Assembly: GCF_900104095.1 (NCBI RefSeq)
Contig: NZ_FNJO01000002.1
Coordinates: 310,001 to 374,000 of the forward strand
Direction of reading: 5' to 3'
DNA from: Ralstonia sp. 25mfcol4.1
GTDB taxonomy: Bacteria > Pseudomonadota > Gammaproteobacteria > Burkholderiales > Burkholderiaceae
Length of the DNA stretch: 64,000 nucleotides
Shown in pieces: positions 1-9,117 of this stretch. The stretch's first letter is position 1, and each line of letters opens with the position of its first letter. The notes under the pieces were generated by a model. It made no database searches and had not been told where the DNA came from. It saw only the letters and a program-made list of their open reading frames with translations. The position numbers and the translations under genes were made by a program.

Positions 1-1470
1 TATGTGCTGGGTCGCACCGTGGGCACCACCAACATGATCGTGCAGGGCCGCAGCGGCGCCTGCAGCATCATCAACGTGGTGGTCAACGCGGACTCGAACG
101 GTCTGCAGACATCGCTGGCGCAGCTGCTGCCCGGTGAATCGGGCATCCGCGTCATGACCGCCGCCGACAACCTGGTGCTGACCGGCAGCGTGTCCAGCTC
201 GCAGGCGGCCCTGCAGGCCATGGACATCGCCCAGGCCTATGCCAACGCGGCCCAGGGCGACGGCGCCAATACCAAAAAGGGCGGCGTGCTCAACATGATG
301 TCGGTGGATACCCCGCAGCAGGTGATGCTTGAAGTGAAGGTTGCCGAGGTCTCCAAGACGCTGCTGAACCAGCTGGGATCGGCCGTCAACATCCAGGGCG
401 GCTTCGGATCGTGGACCGGCGGCGTGCTCACCAACCTGCTCACGGGCGCTGCGGCCGGCTTCTTCGGCAGCAAGGCCAACAACAGGCCGTTCGACCTGGC
501 CATCGACGCGCAGAAGAACGACAGCCTCGTGAAGGTGCTGGCCGAGCCGAACCTGGTCACCATCAGCGGCCAGGAAGCCAGCTTCCTGGCGGGCGGCAAG
601 ATCTACATCCCCGTGGCGCAGAGCAACGCGCTGGGCGGCGCATCGACCATCACGCTGCAGGAAGAGGAATACGGCGTCGGGCTCAAGTTCACGCCCACGG
701 TACTGGCCAACGGCCGGATCCACCTGAAGGTGTCGCCGGAAGTGTCGGAACTGTCGCCCACGGGCGCCACGGTCAGCGGCAGCACCCTGACCGGCCAGAC
801 CATCCTGCCGCTCATCACGACGCGGCGCGCATCCACCACCGTGCAGATGCGCGATGGCGAGAGCTTCGCGATCGGCGGCCTGCTGCAGGACAGCGCGCGT
901 GGCGCGTTGAAGGCCCTGCCCGGCGCGGGCGAAGTGCCGGTGCTTGGCACGCTGTTCCGCAGCACGCAGTTCCAGCAGGACCTGACCGAGCTGGTGTTCA
1001 TCATCACGCCGCGCCTGGTCAAGCCGATGGCGAACCAGAACTACCCGCTGCCGACCGACGGCTTCACCACGCCCGACCCGCTGTCGCTCTACTTCATGGG
1101 CAACATGGAAGGCCGTGGCAAGCCGCCGCAGCAGCCCGCCCCGGCCCCTTCGCAACCCGCCGCACCGGCCACGGCCCCGGCACCCGCCCCTTCGGCACCG
1201 CGCACCGAGACCACCCCGGGCACGTCGGTCCCGACGGTCCCGGTCGGCAAGGTGCTGGACGAACCGGCGCCGTCGGGCCGCGCGTCCCCGGTCGCACCCG
1301 TGGCTGCAGCCGGATCACGGCCACCCCGGGCGCCCGCGACCGGCACCGCACCGACCGTCACGGTCGAGGACCACAGCGCGCGCGTCGCGCGCATCGAAGC
1401 CACCGCGCAGCGCCTGGCCCAGGCCCGGGCTGCGACGGCCACCGGCCCCGGCACCACGGGCAGCAACTGA
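1..1470 (+). CDS. rcpA: Tad/Flp pilus outer-membrane secretin RcpA/CpaC, 5' end missing
   Basis: Outer-membrane secretin through which the Flp pilus leaves the cell. The reading frame is already open at base 1, so the signal peptide and most of the N-terminal domains lie outside the window. The visible protein has a BON/N-domain-like stretch (to about residue 85), then the secretin domain (about residues 95-345) ending in VPVLGTLFRS and TELVFIITPRLV, the usual closing motifs of the family. About 120 residues of low-complexity Pro/Ala/Thr sequence follow (bases 1120-1470), which the secretin fold does not need. The downstream genes are the rest of a Tad locus on the same strand. Family assignment is firm; the function of the tail is unknown. 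Confidence 0.93.
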   Translation, partial: YVLGRTVGTTNMIVQGRSGACSIINVVVNADSNGLQTSLAQLLPGESGIRVMTAADNLVLTGSVSSSQAALQAMDIAQAYANAAQGDGANTKKGGVLNMMSVDTPQQVMLEVKVAEVSKTLLNQLGSAVNIQGGFGSWTGGVLTNLLTGAAAGFFGSKANNRPFDLAIDAQKNDSLVKVLAEPNLVTISGQEASFLAGGKIYIPVAQSNALGGASTITLQEEEYGVGLKFTPTVLANGRIHLKVSPEVSELSPTGATVSGSTLTGQTILPLITTRRASTTVQMRDGESFAIGGLLQDSARGALKALPGAGEVPVLGTLFRSTQFQQDLTELVFIITPRLVKPMANQNYPLPTDGFTTPDPLSLYFMGNMEGRGKPPQQPAPAPSQPAAPATAPAPAPSAPRTETTPGTSVPTVPVGKVLDEPAPSGRASPVAPVAAAGSRPPRAPATGTAPTVTVEDHSARVARIEATAQRLAQARAATATGPGTTGSN

Positions 1471-1496
1471 TCCGCCGCGCCACCAGGAGAACGATC

Positions 1497-1844
1497 ATGA
1501 ACAAGACACGCAAGCTTTCACGCAGCGCCGCCACGCTGGTGCTCGGCACCCTCACCTGCATCGGGCTGTCGGCCTGCATGACTTCGACCCCCGTTTGGGA
1601 CCATCACCGGGGCGAGGCGCTGGCCGCCATCAAGCAGCAGCAGATCATCAACCCCGATGCACCGGCCGGACTGCCCACCGTCGAAGGCACGGACGGCAAG
1701 ACGGCCGTGGCCGCCATGCGCAATTTCGACCGCTCGCTGATGCGGACGCAGCAGGGCGCCGGCAGCTCGCCCAGCGTGTTCGGCATCGACTTCGGCTCGG
1801 GCGGCGGCTACGGCGGCGTCGGCATGGGCGGCGGCCAACGCTGA
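1497..1844 (+). CDS. small Tad-locus lipoprotein
   Basis: A 115-residue protein starting at ATG 1497, with a purine-rich ribosome site (aggaga) about nine bases upstream. The N-terminus is a lipoprotein signal: basic MNKTRKLSR, a hydrophobic run, then lipobox LSAC (Cys about 28). The mature part is short and ends in a Gly-rich tail (GSGGGYGGVGMGGGQR). It sits between the secretin and the TadG-like gene, where many Tad loci carry a lipoprotein (the CpaD/pilotin position), so it may help place the secretin in the outer membrane. It is much shorter than CpaD and I see no CpaD-specific motif, so the pilotin role is inferred from position and lipidation only. Confidence 0.75.
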   Translation: MNKTRKLSRSAATLVLGTLTCIGLSACMTSTPVWDHHRGEALAAIKQQQIINPDAPAGLPTVEGTDGKTAVAAMRNFDRSLMRTQQGAGSSPSVFGIDFGSGGGYGGVGMGGGQR

Positions 1845-1877
1845 GGCAAACGCAACGCTTTCCGGGAGGGTGCCATC

Positions 1878-3185
1878 ATGTCCAGAACCAGGCCTCGCGG
1901 CAAGTCTCTGCCTCGCATCCATGCGCGGCAGCGCGGCGCCGTTGCCATCATCGTCGGCCTCATGATCGCGGTGCTGGTCGGCTTCATCGGCCTGGCACTC
2001 GATCTGGGCAAGCTGTACGTGAGCAAGAGCGAACTGCAGAACCGGGCAGACTCGTGCGCGCTGGCCGCGGCGCGCGACCTGACCGGCGCCACCCCGCTCA
2101 CGGTGTCGGAGGCCGCGGGCTTCACGGCCGGGGCCCGCAACCTGGTGCTGTTCCAGGGCAAGCTGGAACAGCAGCCGGGCATCACGTCGACCGAGGCGGT
2201 GACCTTTACCGATTCGCTGGCGAACCCCTTCCTCGACAAGAACTCGGTCACGTACCCGCTCAACACCATCAAGTACGTGAAGTGCGAAGTCTCGCGCGCC
2301 GGCATCGCCAACTGGTTCGCGCAGGTGCTCAACGCCCTGCCCGGCACGAACATCGGTCCGAGCACGGTCGCCGCGTTTGCCGTGGCCACCACCACCTCGG
2401 CGCAGACCACCTGCGCGATTCCGGTGTTCGTCTGCCGGGCCGACACGGCTACGCCGCCGGTGCCCGGCGGATACACGATCGGGCAATGGCTGACAACCAA
2501 GGCCGGCACATCGGATGTGCAGGACCTGTCCTACGGAGGCGGTAACTTCGGCTGGGCGGATCTGAGCGGCGGCAGCAACGCCAAGGACCTGGCCAACCAG
2601 CTCAAAGGGGCCGGGCAATGCAACCTGCCGGCGACGGGTGCCATGATCGGCACGACCGGCAACAAGGCGTCGATCGCCGACGAATGGAACAGCCGCTTCG
2701 GCATCGTCAAGGGCAGCACCGTGGGCGTGACGGACTTCACGGGCTTCGCCTATACGCCGACGTCGTGGACGGCAAAAAGCAATGCCTACAACGGCGCGTC
2801 GTCCAACACCACAGGTGTCCCGCAGTCGAACTTCCTGACCGCCCGCAGGGCGTACAAGCCGTACCAGGGCGACTCGGCCGCAGGGCTGACCACGCAAGGC
2901 AACACGGCAAGCGCCGCCACCTATCAGAGCGGTGCCGACCGGCGCCTGGTGCTGGCCCCGGTCGTCGACTGCTCTTCGCTCAGCACGCCGGGCACGCATC
3001 AGGTTCCGGTGACGGGCTGGGCCTGCCTGCTGATGCTCGACCCGATGCAAAAGGGCGGCGCCAACGACACGGTACACCTGGAGTATCGCGGCGACTCTAG
3101 CTTGCCGGGCAGTCCCTGTGCCACGCAGGGCATGCCAGGCGCCAGTACCGGCGTCGGTCCGCTCGTTCCCGTGCTGGTGCAATAG
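1878..3185 (+). CDS. TadG-like Flp pilus assembly protein
   Basis: A 435-residue protein with a good ribosome site (gggaggg, 1863-1869). Residues 17-60 form the Tad/TadG N-terminal motif: RQRGAVAIIVGLMIAVLVGF, then ALDLGKLYVSKSELQNRAD and an Ala-rich stretch, i.e. one membrane anchor followed by a helix typical of pilus-assembly TadE/G-like proteins. The large remainder is exported, with scattered Cys, and no von Willebrand metal site (DxSxS) is evident. It follows the lipoprotein gene and precedes two TadE genes, so it is part of the same operon. Known TadG proteins are minor pseudopilin-like or anchoring parts of the Flp system; the exact role here is inferred. Confidence 0.82.
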   Translation: MSRTRPRGKSLPRIHARQRGAVAIIVGLMIAVLVGFIGLALDLGKLYVSKSELQNRADSCALAAARDLTGATPLTVSEAAGFTAGARNLVLFQGKLEQQPGITSTEAVTFTDSLANPFLDKNSVTYPLNTIKYVKCEVSRAGIANWFAQVLNALPGTNIGPSTVAAFAVATTTSAQTTCAIPVFVCRADTATPPVPGGYTIGQWLTTKAGTSDVQDLSYGGGNFGWADLSGGSNAKDLANQLKGAGQCNLPATGAMIGTTGNKASIADEWNSRFGIVKGSTVGVTDFTGFAYTPTSWTAKSNAYNGASSNTTGVPQSNFLTARRAYKPYQGDSAAGLTTQGNTASAATYQSGADRRLVLAPVVDCSSLSTPGTHQVPVTGWACLLMLDPMQKGGANDTVHLEYRGDSSLPGSPCATQGMPGASTGVGPLVPVLVQ

Positions 3186-3194
3186 GAGCCGATC

Positions 3195-3716
3195 ATGAAA
3201 CGGCTGACACACTCCCGACCCCACACCCGCAGGCGCCAGCGCGGCGTGGCCGCCGTCGAGTTCGGCATCCTGCTCGTGCCGATGGTGCTGATGGCCTGCG
3301 GCGTCGCCGAATTCGGACGCGCGGTCTATCAGTACGACACGCTGACCAAGGCCACGCGCTCGGCGGCCCGGTATCTGTCGCAATTCTCGCCGGACGACGT
3401 CACGTACCCCACGGCGGCGACCAAGTGCCTGGCCGCCTATGGGAACACCGGCTGCTCCGGCCAGCCGCTGGCGCCGGGGCTGACCACGGCGATGGTCGTC
3501 ATCTGCGACCGCGTCGATGGCACCGGGTGCCCGGGACAAGCCTTCAGCAACGTCGCTACGTACGACAACCCTGCGGGCACCGGCACGCAGGCCGGCACCG
3601 TGAACCTGGTGGCCGTCCGGATCAGCGGCTTCGCCTACTCGCCGCTGCAGTCGTTCATCAACCTTTCCGGGATGAAGTTCGGCGACATCACCACCGTCAT
3701 GAGGCAAGTGCTATGA
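3195..3716 (+). CDS. tadE: TadE-family pseudopilin
   Basis: A 173-residue protein. After a short basic leader it has QRGVAAVEFGILLVPMVLMA, the TadE signature: Gly before a processed hydrophobic helix, with Glu at position +5 or so of the mature protein, as in type IV pilin-like proteins cut by a prepilin peptidase. TadE proteins are pseudopilins needed to assemble the Flp pilus. The ribosome site (aggag) overlaps the stop of the preceding gene. Its stop codon overlaps the start of the next TadE-like gene (ATGA, 3713-3716), indicating translational coupling. Confidence 0.88.
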   Translation: MKRLTHSRPHTRRRQRGVAAVEFGILLVPMVLMACGVAEFGRAVYQYDTLTKATRSAARYLSQFSPDDVTYPTAATKCLAAYGNTGCSGQPLAPGLTTAMVVICDRVDGTGCPGQAFSNVATYDNPAGTGTQAGTVNLVAVRISGFAYSPLQSFINLSGMKFGDITTVMRQVL

Positions 3717-4171
3717 AACATCGTGCCCACCCCCTCAGGTTTGCCCGGCAGCGCGGCGTTGCCGCGGTGGAGTTCGCGCTGATCGCGGGCGTGTTCTTCA
3801 CGCTGCTGATCGGCATCATCGAATTCTCGCGTGTGCTCTTCTACTGGAACACCGCCGCCGAGGTCACGCGCCTGGCCGCCCGGTCGGCCGTGGTCTGCGA
3901 CTCGAACGCCGGCATCATCAAGACAAAGATGGAGAACATGCTGCCATTGCTGCAGAACTCGAACATCAGCGTGGCCTACTCGCCCACGGGCTGCGACAGC
4001 GATCCGGCCACCGCGCGCGCCAGCTGCCAGTCCGTGACCGTCAGCGTGACCAACGTGACGATTGCCACGGTGATCCCGGTGATGCGCCTGCGTATCGGCA
4101 TGCCGGCGTTCACCACGACCATGACACGCGAAAGCATGCAGACATCGACCGGCGGGTCGGTTTGCAGCTGA
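3713..4171 (+). CDS. second TadE-family pseudopilin (TadE/TadF-like)
   Basis: A 152-residue protein starting at the ATG inside the previous gene's stop (ATGA overlap). It carries RQRGVAAVEFALIAGVFFTL, the same Gly-then-hydrophobic-helix-with-Glu signature as its neighbour, and four Cys in the mature part. Tad loci normally encode two such pseudopilins (TadE and TadF); this is the second in order and likely fills the TadF role, though the sequence alone does not separate the two. Confidence 0.85.
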   Translation: MKHRAHPLRFARQRGVAAVEFALIAGVFFTLLIGIIEFSRVLFYWNTAAEVTRLAARSAVVCDSNAGIIKTKMENMLPLLQNSNISVAYSPTGCDSDPATARASCQSVTVSVTNVTIATVIPVMRLRIGMPAFTTTMTRESMQTSTGGSVCS

Positions 4172-4220
4172 CGCCCAGACACCCATTCGCTCCATCCGAC
4201 CCGAACATCGCGAGGACACC

Positions 4221-5414
4221 ATGCTCAAGATCCTGATCGCATCCGACGACGCCGAACGGCTGGCTGAGGTCAACCGGCTCACGGCCAACGCCGGCAACTT
4301 CCAGACCATGTCGATGCAGGAAGGGTTGGCCCGCCTGCCGCTGCAGGCGAGCCGGCTGCGCATGGCGGACCTGCTGATCCTGGAGCTGCCCGATATCGGG
4401 CCCGCCCAGATGTTCGCGGTGGAGACCCTGCGCCAGCAGCATCCCGACCTGCCGTGCATCCTGATCACGCAATCGCACGATTCCAGCGTGCTGATCCAGG
4501 CCATGCGCGCCGGCGTGCGCGATGTGCTTTCCTGGCCGCTGGACAAGAGCCAGCTGGCCGAAGCCCTGAAACGCGTCGAAGCCACGCACGTGCCGCGGTC
4601 GCAGGAAGTGGCCCAGGTGGTGTCGATGATCTCCTGCAAGGGCGGCGCAGGCACCAGCTTCATCGCCGCGAACCTGGGCGATGCGCTGTCCCGCCACTTT
4701 GGCAAGCGCGTGCTGGTGGTGGACCTGAACCGGCACTTCGGCGATCTCACCTACATCGTGACCGACAAGGCGCCGCCTAGCACGCTGTCGGAAATCTGCA
4801 GCCAGATCGACCGCATGGACGCGGCGTTCCTGGAGGCCTGCCTCGTGCGCGTCGGCGACGGCTTCGACATGCTCGCGGGCGCCGCGGACCCGGTGCGGGC
4901 CAGCCAGATCCAGAAGGAAAAGCTGGAGTGGATCCTGTCGGTCATGCAGCCAAACTACGACTATGTGATCTTCGACGTGGGCCAGAGCATCGATCCGCTG
5001 TCGATCAGCATGCTGGACCACAGCGACCGGATCTGCGTGGTGACCGAACCCAGCATCGCTTTCGGCCGCCCCAGCCGGCGGCTGCTCGACATCCTGCGCG
5101 CGCTGCACTACCCCGACGACAAGATCCGGGTGGTACTGAACCGCACGGGCCGCAAGAACGAAGTGCCGCGCGCCACGATGGAAGAGATCTTCGGCATGAA
5201 GGTAGCGTTCACCCTGCCGGACGACCCCGCGACCGTGGACGAGGCCGTCAGCCACGGCGAGCCGGTGGCCAAGCTGAGCAAGCGCAGCAGCATTGCGCGC
5301 GCACTGCAGTCGATGGCCATGCAGCTGGCTCCCAGCCAGGAGGCCGAGCGCCGCAGCCGGCAGGAAAGCGTGTCGCCCCTGCGCAAGCTGATGCTGCGCG
5401 CCCGCAGCACCTGA
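4221..5414 (+). CDS. tadZ: TadZ/CpaE pilus-localising ATPase
   Basis: A 397-residue cytoplasmic protein. Residues 1-120 resemble a receiver domain (MLKILIASDDAERL start), and the rest is a ParA/MinD-type ATPase. The nucleotide loop at about residues 137-146 reads CKGGAGTSF, i.e. the deviant Walker A lysine (KGGAGTS) of the family, and VLVVDLNRHFGDL follows. TadZ/CpaE proteins bring the Tad secretion machinery to its place in the cell and are usually weak ATPases. It lies directly before the tadA ATPase gene, as in other Tad loci. Confidence 0.9.
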   Translation: MLKILIASDDAERLAEVNRLTANAGNFQTMSMQEGLARLPLQASRLRMADLLILELPDIGPAQMFAVETLRQQHPDLPCILITQSHDSSVLIQAMRAGVRDVLSWPLDKSQLAEALKRVEATHVPRSQEVAQVVSMISCKGGAGTSFIAANLGDALSRHFGKRVLVVDLNRHFGDLTYIVTDKAPPSTLSEICSQIDRMDAAFLEACLVRVGDGFDMLAGAADPVRASQIQKEKLEWILSVMQPNYDYVIFDVGQSIDPLSISMLDHSDRICVVTEPSIAFGRPSRRLLDILRALHYPDDKIRVVLNRTGRKNEVPRATMEEIFGMKVAFTLPDDPATVDEAVSHGEPVAKLSKRSSIARALQSMAMQLAPSQEAERRSRQESVSPLRKLMLRARST

Positions 5415-5483
5415 AGCCGCCGGCCCCAGTCAGACTGATCCGCCGATCCCCCGGAACCGAACCCGCCAAGCCAGGAGCCCATC

Positions 5484-6854
5484 ATGTCAATCCGCGAACA
5501 GCTCGCCAATGCCGGGACGCCCTTCACGGCCAACGGCCATGCCGCGATCCATTTCGGCGTCGCCGCCAACACGAACTCACCCGGATACCACGCGCTCAAG
5601 CGCGATGTCCACGAGACCGTGCTCGACCGCGTGGAACTGGAGCGCCTGGCGCACTTTCCGCAGGAGCAGGTGCGTCAGGAGATTTCCACACTGGTGAACC
5701 TCATCATCGAGGAACAGAAGGTGCTGCTCAACGACAACGAGCGTCGCCAGCTGACCGTGGAGATCTACGACGAAATGTTCGGCTTCGGCCCGCTGGAGCC
5801 GCTGCTGAACGACCCCACCGTGTCCGACATCCTGGTCAATACCGCGCGGCAGACGTATGTGGAGCGGCGCGGCAAGCTCGAACTGACGAACGTGGTGTTC
5901 TATGACGACGCCCATCTGATGAAAGTGATCGAGAAGATCGTGTCGCGCGTGGGCCGCCGGATCGACGAGACCAGCCCCATGGTGGATGCCCGGCTGCCGG
6001 ACGGCTCCCGCGTCAACGCCATCATCCCGCCCTCCGCCATCGACGGGCCGCTGCTGTCGATTCGCCGGTTCTCGGTGAATCCGCTGCAGGTGGCTGACCT
6101 GGTGGCGCTGAAAAGCCTGACGCAACCGATGGCCCAGTTGCTGCAGGCGCTGGCGCACGCGAAGGTGAACGTGCTGGTCTCGGGCGGCACGGGCAGCGGC
6201 AAGACCACGCTGCTGAACATCCTGTCCGGCTTCATCCCCGAAGACGAGCGCGTGGTGACCATCGAGGATGCCGCCGAGCTGCAGCTGCGCCAGCCCCATG
6301 TGCTGCGGCTGGAAACCCGGCCGCCCAACATCGAGGGCAAGGGCGAGATCACGCAGCGCGCCCTGGTGCGCAACGCGCTGCGGATGCGGCCCGACCGCAT
6401 CATCCTCGGCGAAATCCGTGGCGGCGAGGCGCTGGACATGCTCAACGCGATGAACACCGGCCACGAGGGTTCGCTGACCACCATCCACGCCAATACGCCG
6501 CGCGACGCACTGACCCGGCTCGAGAACATGGTCAGCATGGCCGGCCTGACGATGCCCGCCAAGGCCATGCGGCAACAGATCGCCTCCGCGATTACCGTCG
6601 TCGTCCAGGCCGCGCGCATGACAGACGGCAGGCGCAAGATCATCAGCATCCAGGAAATCACCGGCATGGAAGGCGACATCATCAACACGCAGGAGATCTT
6701 CAACTTCCAGCGCACCGGCGTGGCCGAGGATGGCACGGTCCGGGGCCACTTCAAGGCCACCGGCGTGTATCCGAAGTTCGCCGAGCGGCTGCGTGTATTC
6801 GGCGTCGGCCTGCCGGACGAAATCTACGATCCCGCGCGCCGCTTCGAGGTCTGA
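5484..6854 (+). CDS. tadA: TadA/CpaF secretion ATPase
   Basis: A 456-residue hexameric type II/IV secretion ATPase that powers Flp pilus assembly from the cytoplasmic face. The start is the ATG at 5484 after a ccaggag ribosome site. It has the CpaF N-terminal helical region, the Walker A loop [12 protein letters not shown] near residue 233, the Asp/His boxes, and a Walker B-like [13 protein letters not shown] near residue 306, followed by STHE-type [16 protein letters not shown]. Length and motifs are standard for TadA. It is followed at short spacing by tadB and tadC. Confidence 0.95.
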   Translation: MSIREQLANAGTPFTANGHAAIHFGVAANTNSPGYHALKRDVHETVLDRVELERLAHFPQEQVRQEISTLVNLIIEEQKVLLNDNERRQLTVEIYDEMFGFGPLEPLLNDPTVSDILVNTARQTYVERRGKLELTNVVFYDDAHLMKVIEKIVSRVGRRIDETSPMVDARLPDGSRVNAIIPPSAIDGPLLSIRRFSVNPLQVADLVALKSLTQPMAQLLQALAHAKVNVLVSGGTGSGKTTLLNILSGFIPEDERVVTIEDAAELQLRQPHVLRLETRPPNIEGKGEITQRALVRNALRMRPDRIILGEIRGGEALDMLNAMNTGHEGSLTTIHANTPRDALTRLENMVSMAGLTMPAKAMRQQIASAITVVVQAARMTDGRRKIISIQEITGMEGDIINTQEIFNFQRTGVAEDGTVRGHFKATGVYPKFAERLRVFGVGLPDEIYDPARRFEV

Positions 6855-6896
6855 GCCCGCGCACGCGCCAACGTCAACATCCCCGGGGGGTAACAC

Positions 6897-7874
6897 ATGA
6901 GCACGATCTTCTATGCCTTCGGCATCCTGCTGTTCGTCGCCGTGGTGCTCGGTGTCGAAGCCATCTATCTATGGTGGAACAACGCCCACGGCCCCGCGGC
7001 CAGGCGCATCGAGGCGCGCCTGCGGGCGCTGTCGGCCGGCGGCCATGTCAGCGCCGAGCGCCTGTCGATTCTCAAGAAGCGGCTGCTCAGCGATTCGCCG
7101 CGCATGCAACGCTGGCTGATGAACGTGCCGCGCATCGGCGCGCTGGACCGCTGGCTGGAACAGTCCGGCAGTTCATGGTCGGTGGCGCAGTTGCTCGGCT
7201 ACTGCGGACTGGTGGTGCTCTGCACGGTGGCCCTGATTCCCGTCGTGCCGGTGCCAATGTCCGTCATGCTCGGCGGCGCGGCGTTCGCGTGGATCCTGCC
7301 CTTCCTGCATGTCATGCGGCAACGCGCCAGGCGACTCAAGCAGCTGGAACTGCAGCTGCCCGACGCGGTGGACATGATCAGTCGGGCGCTGCGCGCCGGC
7401 CACTCGTTTTCCGGTGCGCTGGGCATGGTCGGACAGGAAATCAAGGCGCCGCTGGGCCCCGAGTTCCGCACCACGTTCGAAGAGATCAACTACGGTGTTG
7501 CGCTTGACGAGGCCATGACGAACCTCGCCATCCGGGTGCCGGTGGCCGACCTCCGCTACTTTGTCATCGCCGTGCTGATCCAGCGCGAGAGCGGCGGCAA
7601 CCTGGCGGAGATCCTCGACACCATCGCGACGATGGTGCGCGAGCGGCTCAAGCTCTTCGACAAGATTCGGGTGTTGTCGGCGGAGGGCCGGCTCTCCGCC
7701 TGGATTCTTGGCCTGCTGCCGTTCGGCACGGCCGGCATGATCCTCGTCGTCAACCCCGACTTCATGAAGGTGCTCTGGGAAGACCCGCTTGGATGGCGAA
7801 TGATTGGCGGCGCCATCACGTCGATGATCTTCGGTGTGGTGTGGATGCGCAAGATCATCCGCATCCGGGTATGA
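6897..7874 (+). CDS. tadB: TadB inner-membrane platform protein
   Basis: A 325-residue integral membrane protein of the GspF/TadB family. It has an N-terminal membrane segment (residues 4-25), a pair of segments around residues 98-140, the cytoplasmic type II secretion F domain (contains LPDAVDMISRALRAGHSF and LIQRESGGNLAEILD), and two C-terminal segments. With TadC it forms the inner-membrane platform that the TadA ATPase acts on. The start ATG 6897 follows a strong G-rich ribosome site (cccgggggg). Confidence 0.93.
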   Translation: MSTIFYAFGILLFVAVVLGVEAIYLWWNNAHGPAARRIEARLRALSAGGHVSAERLSILKKRLLSDSPRMQRWLMNVPRIGALDRWLEQSGSSWSVAQLLGYCGLVVLCTVALIPVVPVPMSVMLGGAAFAWILPFLHVMRQRARRLKQLELQLPDAVDMISRALRAGHSFSGALGMVGQEIKAPLGPEFRTTFEEINYGVALDEAMTNLAIRVPVADLRYFVIAVLIQRESGGNLAEILDTIATMVRERLKLFDKIRVLSAEGRLSAWILGLLPFGTAGMILVVNPDFMKVLWEDPLGWRMIGGAITSMIFGVVWMRKIIRIRV

Positions 7875-7926
7875 GTCGGATAACAACAGGCAGGCTTCGA
7901 CGGTCAACCTGAGGGGGAGTTTGGTC

Positions 7927-8898
7927 ATGCAAGACATCATGCAGGGGTTTCGGATAGATCAGTGGATCGTGCTGGCGCTGATCTTCGTCGCAGCGTTCGG
8001 CACCGTATTCGGCGTGCTCTACGCGTTTTCGCCCGACCGGGTGCGCGGCCGGATGGAGCAGATTGCCAGCGAGACCGGCGGCTTCACCGGCGACGCCGGG
8101 CAACATCAGGCCCTGATCGAGACCATCGTCCGATGGGCCCAGCCTGTCTCGCGGCTGTCGCTGCCCAAGGAGGGCTGGGAAAGTTCGCAGCTGCGCGTCC
8201 GGTTCATGAACGCCGGCTGGCGCAACGCGAATGCCGCCCCGCTGTACTTCGCGGCCAAGACGCTGCTGGCGGTGGCGCTGCCGATGCTTGGACTGGTGGC
8301 AACGGCCAGCACCCCGGCATTCCAGCAGGAAAGCGCAATGTTCGCGATGCTCGCGGTGCTGGCGGCCATCGGCTACTACATTCCGAACATCCTGCTGTCG
8401 CGCAAGGTCGCCACGCGCCAGCGGACGGTGTTCGAGGAATTCCCGGACGTCATCGACCTGCTGACCGTCTGCGTGGAAGCCGGCCTGGGGCTCGACGCCG
8501 CGCTGATGCGCGTGGCCGACGAACTGGCGCTGCGTTGCCCCGTGCTTGCCGATGAGCTGCAGCTGATGCTGCTGGAACTGCGCTCCGGATTCTCGAAGGA
8601 GAAGGCGCTCGGCAATCTGTCGCTGCGCACCGGCGTGGAAGATGTCGACAAGTTCGCATCGATGCTGATCCAGGCCGACCGCTTCGGCACCAGCCTGGGC
8701 GAGTCCCTGCGGGTGCTGTCCGACATGCTGCGGACCAAGCGCCGCATGCGTGCCGAGGAACAGGCCGCGAAGATCGCGCTGAAGCTGCTGTTCCCGCTGA
8801 TCTTCACGATTTTCCCCACGCTGCTGCTGGTCCTGCTGGGGCCGGCGTTCATCCAGATCTACCGGGTTCTGCTGCCCACCATGGCGGGCGGCAACTAA
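7927..8898 (+). CDS. tadC: TadC inner-membrane platform protein
   Basis: A 323-residue GspF/TadC-family membrane protein, partner of TadB. I place the start at ATG 7927, which has the ribosome site gaggggga eight bases upstream; the frame is open further upstream, into the end of tadB. The F domain contains EEFPDVIDLLTVCVEAGLGL and LIQADRFGTSLGESLRVLSD, both typical. It is the last Tad gene here: no tadD lipoprotein/TPR gene follows before the terminator at 8976. Confidence 0.93.
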   Translation: MQDIMQGFRIDQWIVLALIFVAAFGTVFGVLYAFSPDRVRGRMEQIASETGGFTGDAGQHQALIETIVRWAQPVSRLSLPKEGWESSQLRVRFMNAGWRNANAAPLYFAAKTLLAVALPMLGLVATASTPAFQQESAMFAMLAVLAAIGYYIPNILLSRKVATRQRTVFEEFPDVIDLLTVCVEAGLGLDAALMRVADELALRCPVLADELQLMLLELRSGFSKEKALGNLSLRTGVEDVDKFASMLIQADRFGTSLGESLRVLSDMLRTKRRMRAEEQAAKIALKLLFPLIFTIFPTLLLVLLGPAFIQIYRVLLPTMAGGN

Positions 8899-8975
8899 CG
8901 CCACATCAAGCGGCGCATTGTCATAGCGGTTCCCCCGGCTGTCCTCCCCTGGTGCAATACCAGGAAGACAGTCTT

Positions 8976-8998
8976 GCCCGGACGAGTCCGGGCTTTTC
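8976..8998 (+). terminator. Rho-independent terminator after tadC
   Basis: A perfect 7-bp stem, gcccgga / tccgggc, around the loop cgag, followed by ttttct. It lies 78 bases after tadC and marks the end of the Tad operon. Confidence 0.8.
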
Positions 8999-9117
8999 TG
9001 CTTGGCGCGCCGCCAACGCGCCGCCAAGGCAACCGCGCAGCTTGACCGATGCGCAAGTCTTCTTAAGAATGCTTGCAGACCAATTCGCGCCCGTATGCAG
9101 ATACGGGGGGCAGCCCC

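Noticed and set aside
1518..3707. Very long minus-strand open frame (729 codons) opposite the TadG/TadE genes
   Set aside because: Arises from strong third-position GC bias; sequence is Arg/Gly/Ala-rich without conserved motifs, and the plus-strand genes are clearly real.
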